From: Nannobrachium achirus
Taxonomy: Eukaryota > Chordata > Actinopteri > Myctophiformes > Myctophidae
Length of the DNA stretch: 64,000 nt
Direction: 5' to 3'
NCBI GenBank assembly: GCA_963921795.1
Contig: OY997655.1
Location: 11,633,083-11,697,082, forward strand
In this document: positions 43,586-55,618 of the stretch, piece by piece
How positions within the stretch are numbered: position 1 is the stretch's first letter
Layout of the letters: each line of letters opens with the position of its first letter
Program-made: the position numbers and the translations under genes
The notes under the pieces: generated by a model
Seen by the model: only the letters and a program-made list of their open reading frames with translations
Databases searched by the model: none
What the model was told of the DNA's origin: nothing

Positions 43586-46500
43586 TGTGTGTGTGTGTCC
43601 GTCCAGCTGATGCTAATTAGTATTTGATGGTTCGTTAATTCAATTCAATTCAATTTTATTAAAGTGTCAAATCAAATCATAAGACACTTTACAAAGGCTA
43701 AAGAGCCTTGAGAGAGAGAGGGATTAAGGCAATCAAAGGAAGGCAATTATGTCTCTGCACTGTTAACCTCATTTAGCGCCGATCCCGAGTATACTCGCGA
43801 AAAATACTCGAGTATTTAGAGTGCCGATCCCGAGTATACTCGCGTAATATACTGTATATAAAGCTGGCAATCTTACCGTACCGTCCGTTGGAAAGTGCTG
43901 GCACGGATGGACTCGCGGATTCATCATCATCGCGCATCCACGTGCACAAAATAGTGATCCCTTAACATGGAAGCCGACAGTCATTCTCGTCTTTGATGTC
44001 CATTTTCCCCGAAAAACACTTTTGATGCCAAGGATGGCATTGGATTCTCGCTAAAATAGTACAAGCTGAAAGGCATCGATCCGCCATTACTGCTCCCGCA
44101 TGGGACGATGATCACTTCCGGTCGTCAAGTAAATGTCGTCAAGTAGGAATTGTTTGCGCAATCTACTTCCGGCCTTCAAAATAAGAGACTGGCCGCGGAT
44201 GGAGCCTGCGAACAGCAGCCTGGACATTTTAACCCGTTCATGTCTGGAGCACTAAATGAGTTAACTGGCTGCTGTTATACAGATGCATACTTTTCAAGCA
44301 GACTGGTTGGTTCTTAACTTTTGTTTAAACTTTAACGAGTGCATTTTCTCCTTGTGTGACACTCAACACAGGATTTAAGAATCCCAGGGCTAAATTACCA
44401 GTAAGACTCCCTAATCGGGAGATAAGCGACCGTCAGGTCACATGTATACACAAAGAGGCCTGTAAGTGCCATTGGTTCTTGGGGTGCCGGCCCCGTCTCT
44501 CCCGGTCGCTTGGGGGCCGAGTTACGGCCTTTTTAGCGGGCTGCAGTGGCGGGGGTCGACCCACTTTTGCATCCGTTCTCGAGCATCAGGAGTGGGTGGT
44601 CCCCGGGAATTCCACATGAGGGTGGTTATTTGCTCATTTTTGCACTTTTTGGCAACCAATAATAATTATAACTTTATAATTTGTATAACTTGATAAATAC
44701 TTTTTTTCTGACTGATAAAGTATTCAATCATTCAATCAAAAACTATAACTGAATGGATGTGAGCTTGAACAATCACAGAGGACTGGCATGCTTGGCCCAT
44801 CGTCACCTTGACATTTAGGCCTGCGTCCAGCAGCACGTTGTCAGGCTTCAGGTCCTTGTGGATGATGGGAGGGGTCAGACTGTGAAGGTGCTCCATGCCC
44901 AGAGACACTTGGTGAGCCAGACGAAAGACCAGCGACCAGGGTAGTCGGTGGTTTAGTTTTCTCTGGTGAGGAAGGGGGTTTCAGAATCAGAGTTTCAGAA
45001 TCACAGATACAAATACAAATAAAGGCTCATCTACAATGCTTAAGTTATAGCCTATGTTCGTTGTTTCCCTCTTCAACATAGAGGTAATTGCAACCATGTC
45101 CTACAATGAAGAAGTAGTGTCCAGTCTGGTGACCGTATATGTTTCAAATAAGGGCATGATGTAACTGATCTGCATAATAATAAATTAAGAATGTATCTAA
45201 AGTGCATATTAATAAAACACATGTATGTGCAAAAAGACCACTAAAACACAGCAGGTGAGTAGCTCTAACCTGACAACGGGGGTGAGTAACTAACCACTTG
45301 AATAGTTTTCATGAATGCAAACCCTTACCCACCAAATCATTTTTTATTGCCAATATTATGTCTCCCATGTTCAAAATCGTTCTGAAGTCACCAACAGACA
45401 GCAGCTACTCGAAACTTGCAATAGACTAAGCCCATACTTATCTCCCCTTTTCCAATGTAATATCTTCTATTTCTTTTTATTTTACTTTTCTTTTTTCCCC
45501 TTCTTTATGACCAGCATTATTTATGTTTTTGGTTTGTCTTCTGTACAGTTAGCCACTAAAGACTCTAGGAGGTGCTCTCATTGATTACGGAATCCTCGTA
45601 TGGTATCGCAAATTTCGCAATGCCCCAATTCCCTTAAAATTAAAGCTCCAAACAGCCCAGAACAAACTGATTAGGATCGTGCTTGGTCTTCCTTCTCTCA
45701 CCGCTTATCACTACATACGCGTGATAAATGGTTCCTGTGTAAGGCTTACTAGGATTTCCTTTTAGTTTACCTTGTATCAGTGATGTCATGAAACTAGTAC
45801 TTTTTTCTATTGCAAACTGCTAATAAACTCTTCAATCAATCAAACCCACATAATAAACCTAATCTATCAAAGAGGGTCATGTCCCCCAGGATTTAAATTT
45901 TCACTAGCAAAAGTAACCCCCTGCACAAAAAAAGGTAGCAAAGTAGACCCTGGCAACTACCGCCCCATTTCAATTCTTAGTTCCATCTCAAAAGTCATGG
46001 AAAAAAATAGGTTGCAAGATATCTTGAAGTGAATAAATTAAATTCCAGCACGACTTCCTCTGTGCCTCTCTCTCCGCCGTTTCTTCTTCACTGCTAATTA
46101 ATGATAATATCATTATCATTAATTCCCCAGCAGTGAAGTCATGTGGGTCCGGTTCCATGAAACTCAGATGAGTGGAGAGCCATCGCTGATCTGATTTCTA
46201 AAAGTGTGTGCGAATACTTTATTGCAAGGCTGTGGTGGTTGAGTCTGGACCTGGTCAGGTGTCTCATGTCTCACCTTTTTAAGTTACTCAGGCCGAGCCA
46301 TTAACAGTTCCACCCAATCACAACATTAAGGCCTCTCCATACTTCGACCGAAAAGTTCGGTGAGTTGTGTTTTCCGACGTGCAAATTTCCGAACGCTCGT
46401 TCGGTCCAATGCTTTTCAGAAGTCCCGAGGGATATAATTTTATGGTAGAAAAGGACCTTTTGACCGAAAACGGCGGTTTTGGTCAAAGTATGGAACGGCC

Positions 46501-48136
46501 TTTATTCCAGAAGGACATAAGGGAGAGGTGTAACGTCGTCGTTGACCTCAATTAGCAACAGCATTTTGCCAGAATCAAATAATTAAAAAAAAAGAAAAAA
46601 CATTACAATATAAGAAGAAATAGTTGGGTATGATCAAATAGTGAACAATTTATTTTGCGTGAAGAATTAAGCAACTTAGCGCCTCCTTGAATTTACCTGC
46701 AAGGAGGCGAGGGATCCTCTCTCCATCAGCTCCATGACCAGGCCAATCCGAATGCCAGAGACAGATGGTGGACGGCCCCTGAAGACTCCCAGGACCTGGA
46801 TGACACGGGGGCTCTCTGCCCGTCGCATCAGTTCACACTCACGAAGCAAGTACCTATCTGAGCTGGACCTGAGGATAGTATTAATAAGACGATTAAGAAG
46901 TACTTCATGTAAGCAACTTGGGCAACAGTCCAAAGTCCAAATGCCACAAATGAATCTAACTCATGGGGACCACAGTATAACCAGAGCTTACTGATGCTTC
47001 AAAATGACACATCAACCTGGAACACAAAGCGACATGGGTCTAAAAGCTTGCATCAGTTACTGCAGTTCATGTATACAGTATATGCAGTGCACATAATGTA
47101 TGACACAAGCTATACATCAAACTTACATATAGACTACAAAAGTGAGTCAGGCCGGGTTGCCAACCCAGACCTGTGACATTTGGATTTGGAAGTCATAGCC
47201 AATTGGTATGGAATCTGACAAATCTGACTGATACATGTTGATCACATGACCCATGACACAGATATGGGCTGTCTTGGCCATCTGTTTTGGACATATGGAT
47301 TGGACATATGGATTCTGTTAGTGTGGTATGTGGCCGATGTGGCCTCCATATACTGTATGGGCATTCCCATGAAGTCCTGTTAGATATGGGCTTAATATTG
47401 ATGATATCAGGGAACTCCATATATAGGCATTCTTCAAAAGGATTCTGTTAGGGTGAAATCACAGTGAAGCCAGAGCATGATGTCAGAGCCCCATATATGG
47501 AGATCCCTGCTCTGAGTATCTGACATCACTGTGATGTCGCCTGTGATGTCATAGTGATGTGTCAGGGGAACCACAGTGTCAGGCCTGACAGAGATAAGGT
47601 CAAGCTATAACCGATCACATAGTAATCTGCAACCGATCACATGGTAATCTGCGACCTATGGTCGCAACAATACAATATTACGGTATTCACCCACCCACTA
47701 TTTTTAACCTTTAAACCTGTAATGTGACAATCATTCTGATTCTGATTCAAACACACTTTTTTTTTTCTTTCTTGTTTTTTTTTTTCATCTAGGAAGTGCT
47801 CATAACATTTTATACATAGGTATAATACCACATTTCTGAAGTGGTAAAAAAAAGCTTGCTGTTCAGTGCACATTATTGCAATTCAAATGAGGTTTTCACA
47901 AAACATATACTATACTATTGTGTTGTATGTGTGCAAGAGGTTTCCAAGAACACAAGAGATGAAATACAGCACGTATTCTTTTCTTACCCGTCATCAAGAC
48001 ATAATAGTTTAATGGCCACATCTGATCTCAGCTGAATATGTCTTGCTTTATAGACTTGTCCAAATCCACCTGCACCAATCACCTTCCAGCTCTTCTTGTC
48101 CAGACTCTCCTCATCGATCACTTGATATTCTGCCAT
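35273..48136 (-). CDS. RIPK-type serine/threonine kinase with repeated small tail exons
   Basis: Kinase exons: 48136-47988, 46868-46697, 44962-44807, 42059-41920, 38762-38716, 38487-38332. Tail exons: 37690-37563, 37405-37336, 37135-37068, 36795-36741, 36020-35953, 35342-35273. The start ATG (AACAATGG) opens MAEYQVIDEESLDKKSWKVI, then the glycine loop GAGGFGQVYKAR and VAIK; exon 2 has the C-helix RECELMRR and hinge GLVMELMERGSL; exon 3 has HKDLKPDNVLL; exon 4 has TDFGLSR and YMPPEAF; the last kinase exons give YGILLCSIVKGTEPY and RCWHQEPNERPLF. All catalytic residues are present. The sequence is closest to receptor-interacting kinases such as RIPK2/RIPK3, which signal in inflammation and cell death. 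Phases agree throughout; one intron uses a GC donor. The true 3' end is not seen. Confidence 0.8.
36021..36292. repeat. 51-bp tandem repeat at an exon acceptor
   Basis: Units begin CTGCAACACAAGACAACAGA at 36021, 36071, 36122, 36173, 36224 and 36275 (50-51 bp). On the minus strand each unit reads TGTCTTGTGTTGCAG, the same as the acceptor of the exon at 36020. Confidence 0.9.
36389..36600. repeat. (GT)n tract and attached dispersed repeat
   Basis: Pure GT to 36475, then GGTAAAAGTCGCGCATGCGC and CTGTTCGAACTGAAC, the inverted counterpart of 24315-24510. It sits in the intron between kinase tail exons. Confidence 0.8.
36935..37020. repeat. Short minisatellite (CTAACCTGGTGAA)
   Basis: Four or five imperfect units of about 24-30 bp with GCTAACCTG(G/C)(T/C)GA inside an intron of the kinase gene. 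Confidence 0.6.
38082..38186. repeat. Interstitial telomere-like array
   Basis: About eight CTAACT units followed by about six CCCTAA units and CTAACC variants. CCCTAA is the vertebrate telomere repeat; CTAACT is a uniform one-base variant. It lies in the intron downstream of the last kinase-domain exon. Confidence 0.85.
38488..38715 (-). other. GC-AG intron in the kinase gene
   Basis: The minus strand reads ATATG then GCAAGTG at 38715. Using the GC gives TEPYETDPTIIKIL in frame, matching the kinase family. Using the GT four bases later (38711) would shift the frame. The acceptor CTTCTCTCAG is standard. GC donors with a GCAAGT context are a known minor class. Confidence 0.55.
39099..39437. 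repeat. A-rich minisatellite (TTGAGAAAAAAAA)n
   Basis: Roughly 20 units of TTGAGAAAAAAAA with varying A and T runs. Long frames crossing it are artefacts of low complexity. Confidence 0.85.
39880..40504. mobile_element. Near-palindromic TTAA element, copy 1
   Basis: TTAAAGGGATATTACACTTT at the left mirrors AAGTGTAATATCCCTTTAA at the right. Arms of about 268 bp match almost perfectly around an about 85-bp AT-rich centre. TTAA at each end suits piggyBac-type insertion. Arms include GTGAGCAGACTGTG and CCCATTGTAACTTCAAACTC. Confidence 0.8.
40676..41804. mobile_element. Transposon of the GACTCCCTAATCGGGAG family, copy 2 (inverted)
   Basis: Begins GCGACCGTAGGTCGC and ends CCGATTAGGGAGTCTTACTGG. 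It contains TCAGTCAGTCAGTC, a GC-rich block, and four to five tandem units of about 125 bp each starting TAGCGCCACC (41193, 41334, 41454, 41585, 41711). Confidence 0.75.
41920..48136 (-). CDS. Kinase N-lobe to activation-loop exons
   Basis: Four exons carry the ATP-binding and catalytic parts. Exon 1 (149 bp) ends in phase 2, exon 2 (172 bp) ends in phase 0 after GSLASLQ, exon 3 (156 bp, phase 0 to 0) encodes RKLNHRLPWSLVFRLAHQVS to LLDAGLNVK, and exon 4 (140 bp) encodes the DFG motif, the activation segment KGAGTTSYMPPE and ends AFDVY. The HKD form of the catalytic loop (His-Lys-Asp rather than HRD) is found in several kinases and keeps the aspartate. Introns contain several transposon copies, the largest being the elements at 42293-43129 and 39880-41804. 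Confidence 0.85.
42293..43129. mobile_element. Transposon of the GACTCCCTAATCGGGAG family, copy 3 (inverted)
   Basis: Same ends and order as copy 2, with fewer TAGCGCCACC units. It lies upstream of the kinase exon with the DFG motif. Confidence 0.75.
43527..43598. repeat. (GTGC)n/(GT)n microsatellite
   Basis: GTGTGTGT followed by GCGTGCGTGCGTGC and again GTGTGTGT. Confidence 0.9.
43645..44290. other. Repeat-rich intron segment
   Basis: TTCAATTCAATTCAATTTTA marks a LINE-type 3' tail at about 43645. Two copies of GCCGATCCCGAGTATACTCG lie at about 43777 and 43821. The rest is unidentified. Confidence 0.45.
44398..44650. mobile_element. Transposon of the GACTCCCTAATCGGGAG family, partial copy 4
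   Basis: CCAGTAAGACTCCCTAATCG start, then a shortened GC-rich block with GGTCCCCGGGAATTCC. The other end is missing. Confidence 0.65.
45555..45845 (+). mobile_element. Non-LTR retrotransposon fragment (RT end plus 3' tail)
   Basis: Encodes IDYGILVWYRKFRNAPIPLK and LQTAQNKLIRIVLGLPSL, characteristic of the end of LINE reverse transcriptases, then an ATCAATC tail. Internally deleted. Confidence 0.65.
45890..46036 (+). mobile_element. Non-LTR reverse transcriptase fragment
   Basis: Encodes GSKVDPGNYRPISILSSISK, the conserved start of the LINE reverse transcriptase domain; about 150 bp only. Confidence 0.7.
46328..46502. mobile_element. Short MITE, GGCCTCTCCATACTTCGACC ends
   Basis: AAGGCCTCTCCATACTTCGA and the imperfect complement GGTCAAAGTATGGAACGGCC bound 175 bp. 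It lies upstream of the kinase exon ending at 46697. Confidence 0.65.
47320..47520. repeat. CCATATATGG-rich dispersed repeat, second copy
   Basis: Inverted relative to 34575-34935. GGGCTTAATATTGATGA and CCATATACTGTATGG are visible. Confidence 0.55.
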
Positions 48137-48169
48137 TGTTTACTGAAGAGATGTGATAGAGGATTACAA

Positions 48170-48306
48170 TAGCTGTGTATACATGACAGCCTCATTCCAA
48201 TCTGATCTAAATAAACCCGATTGAAGGTATTGGATCAAGTGTATACATGGGGTGAGATCAATCCGATCTGGTGTTTACATGTGCCCACTTTTAAATCGTG
48301 TTGTGA
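48170..48306. mobile_element. DNA-transposon end (TGTTTACATG type), left half
   Basis: TGTATACATGACAGCC with repeated GATC(T/C)-AATAAACCCGAT and GTGTTTACATGTGCCC. It pairs in inverted orientation with 49755-49966, which ends GCATGTAAACGGGGCT. Either one element with 1.45 kb of interior or two separate copies. Confidence 0.5.
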
Positions 48307-48483
48307 CGCAAATGATTAAATAGATCGCATTTCCCTGTATCCATTAATAACAATAGTAATAATAATGGAGCCTAAGCAAATACACAGCCCCACCAAAGTG
48401 AAAAAATAAGCTGCAATGCTCTTTTAATTAGATTATTGGGGATGTGCGTTGTTCTGTATGTATTAGGCCTATATTATCATTAT

Positions 48484-48484
<1 letters not shown>

Positions 48485-48520
<36 letters not shown>
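48485..48520. repeat. (ATC)n microsatellite
   Basis: Twelve ATC units upstream of the kinase gene. Confidence 0.9.
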
Positions 48521-48521
<1 letters not shown>

Positions 48522-49754
48522 CGTCACAATCCATATTTGCTCCCGATGGGCGACGGCCCATAGAACATAGGCCTATGGCTTCATGGACAAGTGCATTCAC
48601 GATAATAAACAAAAAGTCTGTAATACTTTTAAAATTGACTCTCTTAGCTATATCCACTTACCCCAGCCCCCAGGCCCCTTTAAATATTATTTATCTGATG
48701 AAGAATATAGGATGTTTTGCTGGTGGTTTCTTAGGCTATTTATGATCGCAAGAAGACAATTAGTTAGTGGCCAGATCAATCTGACATGGGCAAAGACGCA
48801 CAGGAGGATAGATGAACAAGGACGTAGCGTCCAGTCGCGCTAGAATAGGCTATCTTTCTCTTTCTCTCACCGAACTACTGGAGTTCTGTTTCGTGTGTGC
48901 TGTGTTTAGGCTGACCTAGGATCAGGTCTGTTAGCCGTGAGGCCGCGAGATGAATGAATGGCTGTGTAAGTGAGATGATAATGCTGGTCTAGGATCAGTT
49001 TAACGTGATGCGTAGCCTGCTGCCAGGATTTGAGACGCGTTGTGAGCTTTTAGATCGGCTATTTTTTGATGAGAAGGCATCCGCGACCGCGTACAAGTTA
49101 AACATGTCAAACAAACCGAAAATGACTTACCTCTGTAGTTAGAAAGTAGCCTATAAGCATTCCTTTATCCCTGACTTTTGTTTCGATCTTAATATTAGGC
49201 CTATAGATTCCTTGGCAGCCTTATTCTGCCTGTCAATCAGTTAACAGCACGCTGCACGGCTGCAGTGAGTTACACAAAAGAGGATTTTAATAATGATTAA
49301 ATGGTCGGGTCTCTCGGAACCTTGGAAATAAAAGGATTTCGGGACAACATGTCACGGGTTTCGGTCTGTAAAAAAAGAATGAACGTCGGAACAGGACGGA
49401 ATCGGACGAGACCGTTACGGGGCCACTCAGGTTTGGTTTTGTAATTTGATTATTGTTTCATAACAGGTCGGAATCGGTCAAAATTTGACGGTCCATTTAG
49501 TTTTCGGGACCATTTTTTGGACCTGTGAAGATCTCTAGCCTACGGTTCTTCTCAATTGAGACAGGAGTCAATTAGTTGGGACTCGCGTGAGCGCACGCAA
49601 ACACGCACACTAACGTAGGCAGGCTACACAGATAGTCTGCACATTTATAGATTGATTAAAAAATGCGTTTATAAACTAAATAGATGTGGTGAAACATCAC
49701 AAAAAGTGCCACAATAAATGGCCAGGAAGCCTGCGCTGAAAGAACATGTCACAT

Positions 49755-49966
49755 TCTAATCGGGTTAGGTGTTTACATGGAAGGATTTTCCTTTTGATCG
49801 GGTCGTAAAAAAGTCTAGACCACCCCTCTGCATCCGATCAGAATTTAAATCGTGTTGGTTTTGATCGGGTTTATTTAGGTGTATACATGCAGAATTAGAT
49901 CGGGTTTATCTAAAATCTTGTTTTTAATACGATTAGATGCGTGCATGTAAACGGGGCTATTGACAG
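49755..49966. mobile_element. DNA-transposon end (TGTTTACATG type), right half
   Basis: AATCGGGTTAGGTGTTTACA at the left and GTGCATGTAAACGGGGCT at the right, with GATCGGGTTTAT repeats; see 48170-48306. Confidence 0.5.
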
Positions 49967-50480
49967 GTCATTCATATATCACTCACAAATAGAAAGAACT
50001 ACTACAATACTACTATAAAAGTGCTCCTCGAAGCACAGTTCATCACGAGGTCAGGTAGGTTATTGTGGTCCAGCAATGTTCGGAATTCAGTCATTATAGA
50101 GGTGAGTGGAATCTGTAGAAATTGTGGGATTAATTATGATTGAGTTATTTATTGCACAAGCAAACTTTAGATGCTAATCTCAGGATGGCATATGAAAACT
50201 CTAACAGATCTGTTTTGATCTTGATGACTAGAGATACTAGAGATAATGTGTATCGATTTGCATGTTTGAATAGAATCTGGATCAGAATCTTCGCAACATT
50301 CGGCATGATGACTCGCTCGCCTGAGCTCGCTCAACGGTGCCTCTCTTGGCTTAAGTCTGCTTCTGGCTGCGCACCTCCGTCATGATTGGATCCCAGGAGG
50401 TTGGGATGAAAGTCAGGAGACCTTTCTCAGAGATTTGAATCCATTGACTTAGTGAAATTGACCTGACCAAATTGACCAAT

Positions 50481-50966
50481 TTAAAGGGATAAAAAAAAAC
50501 TTTTTGTCATTTTATTCATTGTCTAATCAGGCTTTTATGAACACCCTGGACAGATTTTAATTTGATTGATTCAGTATTTAGATGTTTGATGTAAATGTTA
50601 TCAGGCCCTCCTCCAGCAGGGCCCTTCCCCATACACACCCATTGTAACTTCAAACTCCATTTTAACCATGATAGATTCATTTTATTTTATTTTCTTCCCT
50701 CCATTTTCCCAAATAATTGAAAACACTGCCTGCTCACGTATTAGGAGGGTAATGTGAGTCACCAGAAAGAATAATGGGTGTTTTAATGAATTTATCATGG
50801 TTAAATAGAAGTTTGAAGTTACAATGGGTGTGTATGGGGAGAGGCCCTGGGCCTGGAGGGCCTGATAACATTTACACCAAAAATCTAAATATTGAATCAA
50901 GCAAATTAAAATCTGTTCAGGGTGTTCATAAAAGCCTGATTAGACAATACAATGATATCCCTTTAA
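50481..50966. mobile_element. Near-palindromic TTAA element, copy 2
   Basis: TTAAAGGGATA left, GATATCCCTTTAA right. Arms share CCCATTGTAACTTCAAACTC and GTATTAGGAGGGTA with copy 1 but are shorter. Confidence 0.75.
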
Positions 50967-51120
50967 CTGCACTTTTACTGTACTACATTGTGTTTGTTGT
51001 ATTGACTACTTGTACTGTTCTCCATTTTTGTCTAATAAAATACTCAATCAATAAATCAATCAATCAAACCTTTGGCTCTGTAAGCTACTTGGTCTTGGTT
51101 TTTTACCCATCAAACCTCTG

Positions 51121-51160
51121 ACGAAAATAGCCAATCTACAAGTATATCTGCTATTTTCAG
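51121..51160. repeat. Short hairpin of the recurrent family
   Basis: GAAAATAGCCAATCTACA and AGTATATCTGCTATTTTC; the middle of the core is lost. Confidence 0.65.
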
Positions 51161-52439
51161 AAAAAAATAAGAAAAAAAAAATCATCTTTAATTTGGACCC
51201 GGACCCCCAACTAGATTGATGGAGGGACAGGCTGTTACAAACCAGATACTAATTTTGGAAAAGTTCTCACTAAGCATTTGTTCATGATTTGTAGCCTACA
51301 ATCAATTACTCAATCAATTATGCACATTATTGGTTATTTGTGATAAATGTAATGAGTCTTACGGTTCACCTGTTTGCCCTGAAAACCCGTAGAGAAGATT
51401 GTGTGTAAAGAGCAGTGCACATAATGTACTTGTTGTATAGAGAATATTGTGCAATATTTGTTTGGTGTTTAGTACTCCAGTGTAATTTAGTGGTAGGCCA
51501 ACCCATTCCTCATGTAGAGTGATAGCTCATTATTGTACCTAATTGTTTATTGTCTATCTGTATACTTGTATAATATGTGCTTCTTTCTTTCAAAGCATAA
51601 GCCTCATCATTTCCTTGCCCAATTACAAATGCTCATGTGTGTCAAAATAAATGGCTTAAACAGAACTCAGTTACCCTACATTCTTGCATGGTGAAGTTCA
51701 ATATCTTATCTTACACATGTTACAAAGTCCAAACTGCTCATATACATTTACTGTAATACAGTATAATAAAAAGGTTCCTGAGCACACAGGCTTTTAGCCC
51801 ATGCAGGAGCTCTTTTACCAACCTTCAGTCTTCATGCATTTATTGCCTTGGAATTGTGGGCGAACCGAACGCACTGGTCCATCTGCATTGCTACAGAGAC
51901 ATAGGTGAAAGAAAGGAGAACCATAGTGTTGTCAATGCATTCTGTGAGACATAAGCCCCTGATACACGTAGCAATTTTTTCGTCAATATCAACCAGCAAC
52001 GACCAGAGGCGTCAATTGGGTATGGATAGGTATGGCAGTTGCCATACCTTGGCTAAAGGGGGGAAAAAAATAAATGTACTTCCTAAAATAAATTCATGCC
52101 TGTTGATAAGGTATGGCAACATGACTGGTGTCTTGCACGCATGAAGGCACAAAAAGATTAATCCAATGACGCTGCCAATGGCCATACCCAATTGACGCCT
52201 CTGGTCATTGCTGGTTGATATTGATGAAAAATTGCTACGTTTATCAGGGGCTTTAGACCTGAGGGAAGAATGTGTGCACTGCACTCACCCACGCGCGCGT
52301 GCACACATACATACATACATGCACGCACGCACACACACACCTCTCTATGCCCTAATAACTGGAAGTTCTAGAGCACTGTTTCCATTGGGTCGGGCATTGG
52401 TTGAAATTGTCTCCGCCAGGCCGAAAGGCATTGCAGAGA

Positions 52440-54270
52440 CTATGTTTTCACCCCTGTCCGTCCGTCCGTCCGTCCGTCCGTCCGTCCGTCCGTCCGTCCG
52501 TCCGTCCGTCCGTCCATCAGTCCGTGTGTGTGCGTGTCCTTCCGTCTGTGGAGTGGACAGCTAATCTCCGGCACCGTTGGCACGATGGCTGCGAAACTGT
52601 CACACACTCTCTCTGGGTGCCAGAGCAGAACCTCTGCGCCCAATTTTTTGCATGTTATAGCGCCACCAGGAGGCGGATTTGGGCAAAACACATTTTTGGA
52701 CAGTACTCCTACAGATTTGGTCCAAAAATCACGCAAATCCGTACACAGTATCTCTATAGTCATTAAACGAAACCGGTCCGGTATTTCAGATTTGAGAGTG
52801 CTCCCTTCTGAACAAAATCACTCAAATCATGAATACATGCAATACTATAACAGTCCGATTCGTGTTTTTTACCAATAACTCCACTGATCAGTGTATGCAC
52901 ACTCCCTAGTAGAGACCAAGGGTAAAACCTTTGCCCTGCAATTTTTCACATCTGCTTTTTATAGCGCCACCAGGAGGCTGACTTATGTAAAACATTTTCT
53001 TTTTTATTATTATTTATATTACTCAGATTTGTTCCAAAATTGTTTTGACACTTTTGACAGAAATCTCTTCAGATGGGGTGGGGGTCCAAGGTAACCTGAA
53101 TGCATCATATATATTTTTGTCTCCACCAGCCGAAGGCATGGGGGAGAGTATGTTTTCCCCTTCGTCCGTCCGTACGTCCGTCCGTGCGTCCGTCCGTGCG
53201 TCCGTGCGTCCGTGCGTCCGTGCGTCCTCGCAGTTTGTGTGCACCAAATCTCAGTCGCCGTTGGCCCGGTCGCTGCGAAATTGAGCACACACATTCCCTG
53301 GATGCCAATCTAGAACCTCTGCCTTAAATTTTTCAAATAGGCCTTTTATAGCGCCACCTAGTGGCCAATGTTCACAAAACACATTTCTGTGCACTACTCT
53401 TACAGATTTTGTCCAAAAATCCTACAAATCGGTAGGCAGTATCTCGACAGTCATGTGATCGACACGAATCTGTCCAATTTTGCATATTCCATCCTGATTG
53501 GCTAAGATTGGCTTTCAAAATTTGTAGGATTGAGCCGTTTTGAACAAAATGCCTCAAATCCCTAACGCAAAGTGCAATTATCATGAAATTGCGCACACAC
53601 GTTCCCACTAGGACGAGAAAGAAATGCCACTTAAAATCTTTGAAATCAGCCTCATGGTGGCGCTATAACAGGCCGATGTGTGGTTTTACCTATAACTCCA
53701 CCGATCAATTTCAAACTTTGTAAGCGCACTCCCTAGAGGCTAAGGATAAACCTTTGCATTTCTCACATCAGCCTTTCATAGCGCCACCTTTGGGCCGACT
53801 TATGTAAAACACATTTTTGAATATTACTCCTTGAGATTTTATCCAAAAATCATGCAGTATCTCTATAACCATGTGAACAAGTCCGATCCATCTGATATTT
53901 CATATTCCATCCTGTTTGGCTAATATTGGCTTCCAAAGTTTGCAGGATTGCTCCGTTTTTGAACAAAATGCCTCAAATCATCAACGCAGCTTGCGATTAC
54001 CGTGAAATTTGCCACACATATTCTCACTAGATCAAGCAACAAATGCTACCTTTTTCACATTGGCCTGTTATAGCGCCACCAGCAGCAGGTAGACTTTAGC
54101 AAACCACATTTTTGGAACACAATGCTTCAAATCATGCATGCAGCGTCCGATTGCCATGAAAGATCTAAGGTGAAGAACATATGCCACCCTTTTTACACTG
54201 GCCTATTATACAGTAACACCACCAGGATGCACGGCCTGGTGGAGACCTGTGCTCGGAAGAGCACTGCTTC
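52440..54270. repeat. Tandem GCGCCACC repeat block with (CCGT)n
   Basis: (CCGT)n at 52457-52515 and a TCCGT/GCGTCC array at 53163-53228, each followed by blocks containing TATAGCGCCACCAGGAGG, AAACACATTTTTGGA and AATCACGCAAATC. Five or more diverged units of about 200-400 bp. Confidence 0.7.
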
Positions 54271-55618
54271 TAGTTATATTTGCATCTAAATTGTCCACCA
54301 CTTTGCAGATGTGTGGAACACGCCCAATCAATGGGAACTTCTATAGATCATTTACCCTAAAATAATAGTTAGTAGGCTACTGCATGTAGCCTACCTGTGC
54401 TATTTAGAGAAACTATAAGCTTTATAACTGTAGAAGCTGCCAAGATGGCCCCTTTGTCTCTGACCAACAATGACCCGAATACTCTGCGTTCTGCCTTCTA
54501 TCAGACATCCAGACATCGTGAACAACATTATTGTTTCACCATGAACTCACATTTATCAACCTTCAATTACTGTTCAATCACATCTTTCCTCCTTCCAGAA
54601 CACTACTGGACATAATTATTATTATTATATCTAGTAATGAAGTATAATGACATTGGATTGGAATAGAATACAGAATAATCACTTTAGAAATACAGTGGTG
54701 GGAAGTAACTAAGTAGGCCCTACTGTACATTTCGTTATTGTACTTATGTACTATTTAGAGGTATGGCAACTTTACTTGAGTATTTCCAATACTTTTACTT
54801 CTAGTCCACTACAATTATTTGAAAGCTTTTAGTTACTAGTTACTTTGCAGATGTTCAAACATTTTACTTTTACTGCAGCAGTCAGTGCAGTTCGATATCT
54901 ATGGTGTCAACTTCAAGCCAGCACTCAGTGGTGTACAGTAACCGACAGTAACTAAGTAGGCCTACATTTACTCAAGTACTGTACTCAAGTACAGTTTTGA
55001 GGTTTACTTGAGTATTTCTAGATTTCAGTTTTTACTCCACAATTAACATATAGGCTACATTAATCCACTTTAGCCCTATTGTATACCTTGGCTATTTGAA
55101 AATAGACGATCTACAAGCTCACAATGCGTTGTGATGTGAGTAGGCCTACTTAAGTAAAACATATTTTTGAAAAGTAATGTTACATTGGTACAACTGGTAC
55201 AATTCTTACCTGTGAATTCAGCAAACATATATGAAGCTGTTCAATGTCTTGTTGTTTAGTTCCTGCTTCATGACAAAGTATTGTTTGAAGTTAATAAGTG
55301 TTAAAACACTGTGGCACAGTGACATGTGCTGCCTCTGTGTCTCCTGCTGCTAAAGATTTCCTGGTTTGAACAACAATAATTGAGCTCCGTGAAGCTATCA
55401 GCACTAGCGTTTCCGGTCTGGGAGCTTGCAGCATCAGCACAGCAATAAGCCCAACTCTAGCCTTCAAAATAAAATCGCTTTTTTTTTAAGTACATGTAGG
55501 CTATGATGTATGTCTCTGTACAATAAATAGCCTACACTTAGTGTATTTAATGTGTCCTAACACATTTTGAAGGTTCTTTCAGTTTGAAATGCGTGGAATG
55601 CGAGCTATTAAAGGCCAC

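Noticed and set aside
45890..46036. Functional reverse transcriptase gene
   Set aside because: Only about 50 residues of the RT start survive, and the next fragment upstream is from the RT end in the wrong order.
52401..53327. Ser-Val-Arg-Pro repeat frames
   Set aside because: Translation of (CCGT)n arrays.
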